This document shows, piece after piece, positions 1 to 6,616 of a stretch of DNA of 6,616 nucleotides; position 1 is the first letter of the stretch; every line of letters begins with the position of its first letter. The stretch is from assembly GCA_964534765.1 (NCBI GenBank), contig CAZHRJ010000158.1, positions 1-6,616 on the forward strand, written 5' to 3'. The notes below the pieces were generated by a model. The model ran no database searches. It saw only the letters and a list, made by a program, of their open reading frames with translations, and had not been told where the DNA came from. A program made the position numbers and the translations under genes. Source of the stretch: CAZHRJ01 sp964534765. Lineage in GTDB: Bacteria; Lindowbacteria; 2-12-FULL-62-27.

Positions 1-74
1 TCCTCTACAAGTGCGTCCACGGGAAATAGGGTGCTGCAAATGCGAAGTCAGGAAAGGCGTATCCGTCCGTGCGG
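1..74 (-). other. Sequence downstream of the helicase gene, no gene demonstrable; possible Shine-Dalgarno at 1-6
   Basis: These 74 bases follow the helicase stop codon (TAA, 75-77). I see no hairpin followed by a T-run, so no intrinsic terminator. The minus strand ends at the window edge in AGAGGA (6 to 1), which resembles a Shine-Dalgarno sequence and could serve a gene starting just outside. A minus-strand GTG at 18-20 opens a frame to the edge but has no purine-rich site before it. Confidence 0.25.
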
Positions 75-3000
75 TTATGCGGAAATTTGAACCGCCTCCA
101 AAATCTCCATCGCGCATTTTTTGGGGTCTTCTTGAATGACATGGCCCCAAAAAACAAGGACTTTCCACCCCAAACTCTGCAGCCAGTTTCTCTTTTCTGC
201 GTCTTTCGAAAGTGATTTTCGGTTCATGTGATGTTCGAGACTGTCACAATAGATGGCTATTTTTTTGTCCGGGTAGGCAAAATCGGCCACGGTCACGATA
301 TCTCCGGCGTCGTTTTTGAATTCATATTGAGCAACCGGCTCGGGAAGATTCGACAGTTGTTTCATGGCGGCAAGAAGAGTCTTTTCAATGTAACCGACTT
401 CGTATGCGGACTCTTGCGATTCCGTCCCGCCTCCTTCAAGCTTTTTCTCGGCAACGGTTTCTTCCGGTTTGCGACGCTCAGTCACCCGATCATCCATGCA
501 CGATTGTAAAAAAGATTGAATGACCCGTTTATCCAGCGAGTCGTGTAGATGCGGGTTATGATATCCCAATAGACACGAATAACACGCTTGAACACACTCG
601 TGCTTGTAGAGTCGATCGAAGGCTGCGGCGGCGATTTCCGGGAGCTTCTCCGCAATCTCCGAAATGTATCCGGCGCCCCCGGCCGTCGTTTCGTAGATCA
701 GAATCTGCTTCTTGCCGCGACCGACGTTGTGTACCAATCCCCGTATTTCCTGGGGCTCCAGCTCCAGTACATCCACCGCGCCCAAGATCAGCGCCTCCAC
801 GAATGTTTCATGCCAGTATTCCACATTTTTCGGAACCGACGCATCCGACGGAGTCAATAACAAGACATTGGCCTTGAATTGATAGGCCAGCGTCAATTCG
901 GAAAACCGTTCGTCGAGAAAGGGGCTCGTCGGATTCTGCGCCGGGCCGCAGTATCGATCATGCTGTTGCTCTTTCCATTTTTTCATCTCTTTCTCTTCCG
1001 CTTTGGTTTTCGGAAATGGATTGTGATGATACCGGCCGCATTCCCGACAGAGCATAAACCCGGCGCCGGCCTGATCTTTTCGATCGGTCGGACCAAAATT
1101 ACAGGTGATGAGACTGGTTCGCTCTCGTACCTCCATCACACAATGCCGGTAAATAAATTTCTGGTAGTTGTTTGATTCTTCTGAAACCAAAAAAGTTCTG
1201 ACATCATAACATTTTTGCTCCCTGGACTCCTCTTCGGAACCGATCCGGGACTCGTTCATCGCCTCGAATGAATCCGCCCGCAGGATTTCCCGTTCGACCA
1301 TCTCGTCGCCGCATTGCGGGCAATGATTTTTCCGCTGAACGCTGATGGCATCGCAAGTCTTGCAAAAATAGCGCGTTTCCAACTGCCCTCTTTCCCTCGC
1401 GGTGGAGAGTTTCGGAGACCGGCCCGCCACCAGGACACGGATCGGTTTTAGTTTTCGGCCGTTGGAGTATACGACATTGCCGGGCGCAAATTCCCGGATG
1501 CCGATGTGGGCCGCGCGGCGCAAAACAGCCGGTTCCCCTATGCCCGTGTCCAGCGCGAACATGTCGGTCGGGAATTGATAGGACGGCAAAAGACCGTCTT
1601 CGGCCAGGTAATTGAGCGTGTAGGCCCGTTCCCGATCTTTGGTGATTTGAAAATACGCCTTTTCCTTGGCGTCCGCGCGTTTTTTGTCGTAGCGGGGTGA
1701 ACCGAACCGGTTATACGTCTTCCATTCATTGTGCAAATGTTCGACGCGTTGCCACCAGCGTTCAAAAACACTGTTGACATCGTTTTCAAAGGAATCGATC
1801 AGCGCTTCACACTCCCTCCCATCATATCCCGTGGCGCGCCCCTCATTCCGATCCCTTGCAAATAGTTTTGACAGGTTTTTTACCAGGTCACCCTTCTTTC
1901 GATGAACTTCCGCGCACAGTTTGCGTATGGGGTCCCGATCCATCCGCGAGGGGGGATCATAATTATCCAGGAAATCGACCATCATGGCCGGAAATGGATG
2001 ATCCATGTTTTCCAAAATAAACGAACGCATATGCCGGTGGACGATATACGGATTGTCCAGCCGGATGGTCGGGGGATGAAAGTATCCCTGGACGAATCGA
2101 CCCGGATCTTCGAACGTATGACGGTCGTGGGATCGGCCCGTGCACAATGTCGAAATAAATCCGATGCCGGATCGGCGCGCGGCGCGGCCCGCGCGCTGAA
2201 TGTAGTTGGCCGGCGACGGCGGCGCGCCCCGGAGGACCACGGCGTTTAAGCCCCCGATGTCGACGCCCAGCTCCATCGTCGGCGAGGCGACCATGACTTC
2301 AATCTTTCCGTCCTTGAAATACGTCTCTAAATCTTTTCGTTTGGTTTCCGGAACTTGAGCGCTGTGTTCCTCCACGCGCATTCGAAACGGACGGCCTTTA
2401 TACAATTGAACGTAATAATTGTTTTCGTTCAGGTTGACGGGCCGCATGGTTCCGTCCCGTTTTTTGGGGCATGTTCCCGGATCGTAGGCGCGGACCGTTT
2501 TGCAGTTTGAGCACATGTAAATCCGCTTCGGAACCGAAAGCCGGATCATTTCCCGATTGACGTGGTAGAGCTTGACGGACAGCGTCCTGGCCTTGGGCGG
2601 AAGGCTGAAATTGGTCGGGCGCCGCAGGAGGTTGATTTCCGGCTTGGACAGAAATTGCACGGTCTCCCGGATCAGATCGGCAGCGTCTTCGTTTTTCCAC
2701 TTCAATATTTCCGCGAATAGTTTTTGAATTCCCGGATACTGACCTCTGCCGTCCTCCTCCCTCACAAATCCTGAAATCCCGGCGGCAATCAGAGCTTTCG
2801 TTCGGTCGAATGTGTAGGCTCTCGCCTGGTAGCCCCGTTCCGGAAAACGAACGGAATAGGGCGCGTCCTGCAGTTCGGCCAGCCTCCGCACCCGCAGGGG
2901 ATTGAGGGGCTGTTGGAAAAAATCGTAATCGACGGCGGCCGCCTGCCGCATGATATCCAGCATGGCCCTGACCAGCGTCAGAAACTTGTCCGGCGATACC

Positions 3001-5198
3001 CCCGCCCGTTTGGCCAGATCGACAAATTCTGGATATCCTGTGATATTCGCCGGAAAATCATAATCAATCTCCACCAGTCCCAGCGTTTCAAGAGACCCGC
3101 GTTCGCGCGTGTAACGGGTGAATTCCATCGCCGCCTGAATGGACAGAGCCTCCAGCCACCTTTCGCGTTCACTCCCGCCGAGCCGTCTTGGCTCAATGGT
3201 GGGAACATAATGTTCCAGCAAGAGGCTCGGAAGATCCGTCAAAAAGACGGGCTTGCCCTGCGTACGCGTTCGAATCAAATGGCCGATCCAGTGCCGGAGT
3301 CCAAATTTCCGATGTTTGTCCTGAGTGTACCCGGCCTGGTGGGCCACGTCCTGCCGGTTGTCCAGAAAGACCAGCAATTTGCGTTCGGCGTCGTTCATGA
3401 TTTCGATGTGATGCGTGATGAGCACGGACGTCGACGCGGCGGCGCCGGTTCGAAGAGGACTGACAATCTCATAGCGCCGGTAGGAGTCCTTGCAGGCCGG
3501 ACAGGTGTGCATGTCGCCCTCATACATATAGTAGGGTTTCGTGCGGCCGGCGCAATCCGCGCAAGAGTTTCCGCGCGTGATTTTCGCGCATTTAATGCAG
3601 AGATCCACGCGATCCATGTTCTTGACGTCTCGCGGACCGTCATCATCGTCAACCCCAGGCAGACCGTCCTGTCCGTTTGAATCTTCTTCATCCTCGCTGT
3701 GAATCTCGGGCGTCAAATAGACAATATCTTTGCCGGTGAAAAAATCCGCGGTCCCGCGCAAGGCCCCGGTGTCTTTGTCGTAATGCGCCTTGTGATATTC
3801 CTGTCCGCAGGTGCGGCAGAGTACGACGGGGGCCGCCCAATTTTTACAAGTCCGACAGGCGCGATCGCCGTGCGGATTAAACTCGCGGCATTCGGGGTCG
3901 GCGCAGAGCGTAATGTTATAGGCGCCGTGAAAAAAGCCGTGAAGTTTTGGCCGAAACCGCGGCCGGTCTTCATCCCCTTGATGAAAGCTCCCGACTTTCA
4001 GATAGGCCATGGCCTCTCGAAGTAATCCGGCGCGGTCGGCATCTTGCCGGCCGCGGACTTTCCTCAACTCCGATTCGACGTCGTCAATAACCTTGGGATC
4101 GGCCAGCGCCTGTTCCAGCGCCTGCGCCACGGCGTTGCCGCGCAACACGGCTCGTATATTTTGTCCCGGCGGCGCTCCCTCATCGTTTATCGAACGGCCG
4201 GTCAGCCGCCTGACCATCGCATGGATGACTTTCGGATCATCCGAATCGAGATCTTCCAATTCTTCTTCCGAAACGGCGGCCGGCGGGGGAACATATTTCG
4301 CCGCAGTGTCGACCTCCTGCGGCTTGAATGCCGAACCGATGCAATCCTCCTCGTGAACCGTTTCGCCAAATAGCGATGACGCGAACCGGGAAAGCCGGTC
4401 GCGCCCCTCCGAACCGGCCGACGCCGTCGCGGACGTTCCGACGCAGAGAATCTCTCCATTCAAAAGCCCCGTATGGGCTTTCAGCCGCCGGATGAGACAC
4501 GCGATTTCCGTCGCCTGGGCGCCGCGATAGCTGTGGACTTCGTCCAAAACCAGAAACCGCAGATTTTCTCCGAACATCTCGCGGTCTATCTTGCGAATCA
4601 GGAGAAACTCCATCTGTTTATAGTTCGTAATCACAATGTCCGCTTCTCTGGCCTGTTTGCGTTCCGCTTCGGATGTTTGAGACGTATAAATATTGCACTT
4701 GAGACCGGTGCGTTCTTCAAGTTTCAGCGCATCGATGCGGTCTTTCTGGTCGTTGGCCAGCGCGTTCATGGGGTAGATGATGACGGCTTTCAGTCCTTTG
4801 CCCCGATGTTTCAAACACCAGTCCAGGACAGGAATCAAAAAACATTCGGTTTTGCCTGATCCGGTGCCGGTGGTCACCAGAAAATGCCGCCGATCCGCGG
4901 CCGTGCAGACCGCCTTGTCCTGATGGACGTACAGGGGGCGGTTGGTGTCAAAGCGCCAGTCCAGTTTCAAAAGATCCGGATGCAGAACGCCGGCCCGGAC
5001 CAAATCGGCGAGGCTTCGGCCTTCCGCATATTCGCGGCCCAGCGTGATGTAGGGTCCTTTGGTGACGGTTGTGGCGTCCTGAAGCAGAAGGTCAAATTTT
5101 GCCTGGAGATTTTCGTCGGCGAATCCGTAAGCTGTTTTCAAATAGCGCAAATAGGCGTCTTTGACGTGCCGACTGGCGGAGAATACGGATTTTTTCAC
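75..5198 (-). CDS. Giant DEAD/DEAH-box SF2 helicase with DUF1998/MZB region and C-terminal Vsr/PD-(D/E)XK-like nuclease (DruE/DISARM/MrfA-like)
   Basis: The 1707-residue protein is predicted to be a cytoplasmic ATP-dependent helicase or translocase on DNA. Seen in order: an N-terminal region with KGPY (47-50) and LYVHQ (89-93); motif I TTGTGSGKTE (109-118); motif Ia YPMNALANDQ (142-151); ITNYKQME (190-197); motif II DEVH (219-222), a DEAH variant; motif III GTSATA (254-259); a motif IV-like LVFLDNRQD (609-617); motif V ELGVDIG (976-982); and motif VI QRAGRAARR (1001-1009). CxxC pairs lie at C461/C464, C534/C537, C546/C549, C566/C569, C896/C899, C1279/C1282 and C1293/C1296. A DUF1998/MZB-like stretch (about 1435-1565) includes TTAGGAGY and ECVQACYSC. 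The end (about 1620-1703) looks like a Vsr/DUF559-type nuclease: VADFAYPD, IAIYCDS, then LGWKVLVFW. There is no signal peptide or membrane segment. The start is GTG, with a GGGGGTG Shine-Dalgarno 7 nt upstream and an in-frame TAA at 5214-5216. MrfA/Hrq1 helicases are far shorter; the length suits DruE-like defence helicases. The helicase call is firm; the defence role is inferred. Confidence 0.93.
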   Translation of the reverse strand: MKKSVFSASRHVKDAYLRYLKTAYGFADENLQAKFDLLLQDATTVTKGPYITLGREYAEGRSLADLVRAGVLHPDLLKLDWRFDTNRPLYVHQDKAVCTAADRRHFLVTTGTGSGKTECFLIPVLDWCLKHRGKGLKAVIIYPMNALANDQKDRIDALKLEERTGLKCNIYTSQTSEAERKQAREADIVITNYKQMEFLLIRKIDREMFGENLRFLVLDEVHSYRGAQATEIACLIRRLKAHTGLLNGEILCVGTSATASAGSEGRDRLSRFASSLFGETVHEEDCIGSAFKPQEVDTAAKYVPPPAAVSEEELEDLDSDDPKVIHAMVRRLTGRSINDEGAPPGQNIRAVLRGNAVAQALEQALADPKVIDDVESELRKVRGRQDADRAGLLREAMAYLKVGSFHQGDEDRPRFRPKLHGFFHGAYNITLCADPECREFNPHGDRACRTCKNWAAPVVLCRTCGQEYHKAHYDKDTGALRGTADFFTGKDIVYLTPEIHSEDEEDSNGQDGLPGVDDDDGPRDVKNMDRVDLCIKCAKITRGNSCADCAGRTKPYYMYEGDMHTCPACKDSYRRYEIVSPLRTGAAASTSVLITHHIEIMNDAERKLLVFLDNRQDVAHQAGYTQDKHRKFGLRHWIGHLIRTRTQGKPVFLTDLPSLLLEHYVPTIEPRRLGGSERERWLEALSIQAAMEFTRYTRERGSLETLGLVEIDYDFPANITGYPEFVDLAKRAGVSPDKFLTLVRAMLDIMRQAAAVDYDFFQQPLNPLRVRRLAELQDAPYSVRFPERGYQARAYTFDRTKALIAAGISGFVREEDGRGQYPGIQKLFAEILKWKNEDAADLIRETVQFLSKPEINLLRRPTNFSLPPKARTLSVKLYHVNREMIRLSVPKRIYMCSNCKTVRAYDPGTCPKKRDGTMRPVNLNENNYYVQLYKGRPFRMRVEEHSAQVPETKRKDLETYFKDGKIEVMVASPTMELGVDIGGLNAVVLRGAPPSPANYIQRAGRAARRSGIGFISTLCTGRSHDRHTFEDPGRFVQGYFHPPTIRLDNPYIVHRHMRSFILENMDHPFPAMMVDFLDNYDPPSRMDRDPIRKLCAEVHRKKGDLVKNLSKLFARDRNEGRATGYDGRECEALIDSFENDVNSVFERWWQRVEHLHNEWKTYNRFGSPRYDKKRADAKEKAYFQITKDRERAYTLNYLAEDGLLPSYQFPTDMFALDTGIGEPAVLRRAAHIGIREFAPGNVVYSNGRKLKPIRVLVAGRSPKLSTARERGQLETRYFCKTCDAISVQRKNHCPQCGDEMVEREILRADSFEAMNESRIGSEEESREQKCYDVRTFLVSEESNNYQKFIYRHCVMEVRERTSLITCNFGPTDRKDQAGAGFMLCRECGRYHHNPFPKTKAEEKEMKKWKEQQHDRYCGPAQNPTSPFLDERFSELTLAYQFKANVLLLTPSDASVPKNVEYWHETFVEALILGAVDVLELEPQEIRGLVHNVGRGKKQILIYETTAGGAGYISEIAEKLPEIAAAAFDRLYKHECVQACYSCLLGYHNPHLHDSLDKRVIQSFLQSCMDDRVTERRKPEETVAEKKLEGGGTESQESAYEVGYIEKTLLAAMKQLSNLPEPVAQYEFKNDAGDIVTVADFAYPDKKIAIYCDSLEHHMNRKSLSKDAEKRNWLQSLGWKVLVFWGHVIQEDPKKCAMEILEAVQISA

Positions 5199-5205
5199 TA
5201 TTCTA

Positions 5206-5212
5206 CACCCCC
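5206..5212 (-). promoter_or_regulatory. Shine-Dalgarno sequence of the helicase gene
   Basis: On the minus strand GGGGGTG lies 7 nt upstream of the GTG at 5196-5198. It fixes that GTG as the start: the same frame has a TAA at 5214-5216 just upstream and no other start codon between. The G-run stands out in an otherwise AT-rich spacer. Confidence 0.7.
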
Positions 5213-5224
5213 ATTAAACATTTT

Positions 5225-5265
5225 AGTTTATGATTACTAATAAATTTGTATAGAAATCATAAACT
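5225..5265. repeat. Inverted repeat in the intergenic spacer (11-bp perfect arms, 14/15 extended)
   Basis: The left arm AGTTTATGATT (5225-5235) is the exact reverse complement of AATCATAAACT (5255-5265). Past one A/A mismatch (5236/5254) three more pairs form (5237-5239 with 5251-5253), giving 14 of 15 positions paired around an 11-nt centre (5240-5250). The 11-bp arms are 30 bp apart centre to centre, close to three helical turns. The right arm directly touches the stop codon of the upstream gene. It could be an operator for a dimeric or paired DNA-binding protein, or an mRNA stem-loop between the two cistrons. The stem is AT-rich and, in the direction of the genes, is followed by AAAATG and not by a U-run, so an intrinsic terminator for these genes is unlikely. 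Confidence 0.75.
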
Positions 5266-6616
5266 TTAACGTTTTTTCCTCCGCTTTTGCTTATGATTCG
5301 TCTTACTACTATCTCCTTGGACGTTAACAACATGCGCGGCGCGGCCCTTGCCGGTAAACTCCAAAATCCCTTCTTCCTCAAGCGATTTGAATATCTTGTA
5401 GACCCCCATCGCCGAATATCCCGAGAATTCCCGGACGTCTTTATTCGCCAATTTACCCCGTTCCCGAAGACGCTTGACGACTTGCGATTTGACCGCATCG
5501 GAATCCAGCATGTCCATCTCATCGCGGGCTTTACTCCCCAGCAGTTGAACCCGAAGATCTTCCGCGTAAACGTAGCCCGTCCCCCGGCCGCGTCCTCGAA
5601 CCGTCAGAAGTCCCCGCTCCCGTAATGCCGCGAGTTTGGATGACGATTCGTCTTCTGTACGGCCCAGAATATCCGCCGCGCTCCAGCGATCGAGGAACGG
5701 ACGTGTTAGAAGGCTTCGCAAAAGTAGCAGGTCGTTCAAGTCCAGCGGACCGCCGCGGGTTTCGAAAGTCCGGACCATTCGGACGAAGGCTTCTTGAACT
5801 TCAAACGGCAAAATCAGCCGGACGAAGGACTCGTCGGATTCGAAGCGCGGCAGGTCCTTGCCGTTCCGAAGATGTTCCAGAAACATGCGATCGACGCCGA
5901 CGCCGAGCTGTTCGACCAATCCGGCCGCGACGAAGACCCGGCCGAGCAGTTCATTTCGGTGGACGGGGGCATGGCGGAGGATATTGTCTTTATTGACGCC
6001 TCCGACAAATCCGCCGGGGCTTTCCACTTCGAGGCGATTTTTGTGGATCGACACGACGATCGGACGTCTTTGAAAATAGTCGCGGTGACAAACGGCGTTG
6101 AGCAGAGCCTCGCGCGCGGTGTCCCACTCGATGTTCGGAATTTCAATGTGCTCGACGCCGTCCTCCTCAATTCGCTTGAATCGGCGGTTAAGATCCACCC
6201 AATCCTTGACCTTTCGCAGTATCTCGAATAGAGAACCTTTGAGTTCGGGCCGGCGTTCGGGAGTTGTTTCGGTCTTGTATTGCACAAGCACGATCCCGTG
6301 GTGGATGACATATTTTTTGATCCATTCACTCTTTCCGATGAGCAAGAGAGCGGCAAGCTTCGGATGACCGTCTTCGACGAGGGACAATCCATCCAGAACT
6401 TCGTCCGTCGGAGCGTTGGCCAGGACGGCGGCGTCCGGCCTGTTTTTGAGGGCGACCCGAAGGGCGTTCAGTGAATCGGCATCGATCCAGTCCGCTTCCG
6501 GCTGAATTTCCTCCAGCACGCGGTCGCTCGGATCAACCTGTCCGCCGATGGCCGTGAGCCGCGCCAGGAGTTGGCCGGTCAGAGGCCGGCACTCCTTGCC
6601 GATGCGGATTTTGCCC
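5266..6616 (-). CDS. COG2865-type ATP-binding protein (AlbA_2/Schlafen-like + HATPase_c_4 + winged helix), 5' end outside window
   Basis: Partial gene: 449 codons are visible, ending in TAA at 5266-5268. The frame is open to the right edge; residues before the in-frame GTG at 6519 read IRIGKECRPL, which matches the end of an AlbA_2 domain (family pattern yiRvGs..rp), so the start lies outside. Numbering from that GTG: PKLAALLLIGK (53-63) fits the segment after AlbA_2; REALLNAVCHRDY (136-148) resembles the N box of HATPase_c_4; ESPGGF (166-171) and LVEQLGVGVDRM (201-212) resemble the later glycine-rich boxes. Two winged-helix-like segments follow (about 275-322 and 342-398), then a basic tail KTNHKQKRRKKR. 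Such proteins, often annotated RecG-like without being helicases, are usually called putative DNA-binding transcriptional regulators. They are common in accessory islands and their activity is poorly defined. The helicase gene follows 67 bp downstream on the same strand, suggesting co-transcription. Family assignment is fairly sure; function is not. Confidence 0.85.
   Translation of the reverse strand, partial: GKIRIGKECRPLTGQLLARLTAIGGQVDPSDRVLEEIQPEADWIDADSLNALRVALKNRPDAAVLANAPTDEVLDGLSLVEDGHPKLAALLLIGKSEWIKKYVIHHGIVLVQYKTETTPERRPELKGSLFEILRKVKDWVDLNRRFKRIEEDGVEHIEIPNIEWDTAREALLNAVCHRDYFQRRPIVVSIHKNRLEVESPGGFVGGVNKDNILRHAPVHRNELLGRVFVAAGLVEQLGVGVDRMFLEHLRNGKDLPRFESDESFVRLILPFEVQEAFVRMVRTFETRGGPLDLNDLLLLRSLLTRPFLDRWSAADILGRTEDESSSKLAALRERGLLTVRGRGRGTGYVYAEDLRVQLLGSKARDEMDMLDSDAVKSQVVKRLRERGKLANKDVREFSGYSAMGVYKIFKSLEEEGILEFTGKGRAAHVVNVQGDSSKTNHKQKRRKKR

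Larger units (their letters stand above)
5199..5265 (-). promoter_or_regulatory. AT-rich intergenic spacer, possible weak or regulated promoter for the helicase gene
   Basis: This 67-bp gap between the two minus-strand genes is much richer in A+T than either coding region, apart from the G-rich ribosome-binding site. A minus-strand TAAAAT hexamer (5220-5225) is one base from the TATAAT -10 consensus, and TATACA (5247-5252) is a weaker match. Neither has a convincing -35 hexamer at 16-18 bp. TAAAAT overlaps the left repeat arm by one base, so a protein bound to the inverted repeat could affect initiation there. Read-through from the upstream gene is equally compatible. Confidence 0.25.

Noticed and set aside
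18..20. Minus-strand GTG opening a frame to the left edge as the start of a next gene
   Set aside because: Only a few codons are visible and no purine-rich site precedes it, so it cannot be supported.
2913..3680. 255-codon plus-strand open frame, the longest antisense ORF
   Set aside because: It lies wholly inside the helicase gene on the opposite strand. Its product shows no recognisable domain, and GC-rich third codon positions readily produce such antisense frames.
5203..5214. Mini-ORF ATG GGG GTG TAG overlapping the helicase ribosome-binding site
   Set aside because: It has only three sense codons and no Shine-Dalgarno of its own; its G-run is better explained as the ribosome-binding site of the helicase gene.
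5225..5277. Inverted repeat plus downstream T-run (5272-5277) as a plus-strand intrinsic terminator
   Set aside because: There is no plus-strand gene for it to terminate, the stem is AT-rich and weak, and the T-run is offset by six bases.
5794..6231. 145-codon plus-strand frame and overlapping minus-strand frame 5814-6392
   Set aside because: Both overlap the COG2865-type gene in other frames, which has clear family motifs. Their translations are compositionally biased and motif-free.
6517..6519. In-frame GTG as the start of the COG2865-type gene
   Set aside because: The frame continues open to the window edge, and the 32 residues before it read like the end of an AlbA_2 domain, so the GTG is an internal valine codon.
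1..6616. CRISPR array, tRNA, rRNA, insertion sequence or attachment site
   Set aside because: I saw no regularly spaced direct repeats, no tRNA- or rRNA-like sequence, no transposase motif and no terminal repeats, and the two genes leave almost no room.

Overview
This window is bacterial or archaeal DNA of moderate GC content, with two genes on the minus strand. Together they fill almost all of it. The sequence alone does not identify the organism: there is no rRNA, tRNA or lineage-diagnostic housekeeping gene. Long spurious antisense frames overlie both genes, as is usual where third codon positions are GC-rich.

Reading in the direction of transcription (from high to low coordinates), the first gene (5266 to the right edge) is cut by the window boundary. 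It encodes a COG2865-type ATP-binding protein: the tail of an AlbA_2 (Schlafen-like) domain, a GHKL-like HATPase_c_4 region, two winged-helix-like segments and a very basic C-terminal tail. Its reading frame stays open to the window edge, so the in-frame GTG at 6519 is almost certainly not the true start. A 67-bp AT-rich intergenic spacer follows (5199-5265). It holds a conspicuous inverted repeat (11 bp perfect, 14 of 15 positions when extended) that abuts the stop codon of the upstream gene, and then a G-rich Shine-Dalgarno sequence.

The second gene (75-5198) encodes a 1707-residue superfamily 2 DEAD/DEAH-type helicase. It has a complete set of helicase motifs, several CxxC zinc-binding pairs, a DUF1998/MZB region and a C-terminal Vsr/PD-(D/E)XK-like nuclease domain. 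This size and architecture resemble the large DUF1998 helicases of anti-phage systems (DruE of Druantia, the DrmA/DrmB pair of DISARM) and the smaller repair helicases MrfA/YprA and Hrq1.

The pair looks like part of an accessory, possibly defence-related operon: a DNA-binding ATPase or regulator followed by a helicase-nuclease effector. The helicase and nuclease assignments rest on visible motifs. The defence role and the partnership of the two genes are inferences. The last 74 bases hold no demonstrable gene, but an AGAGGA motif at the extreme left edge could be the ribosome-binding site of a third gene outside the window.
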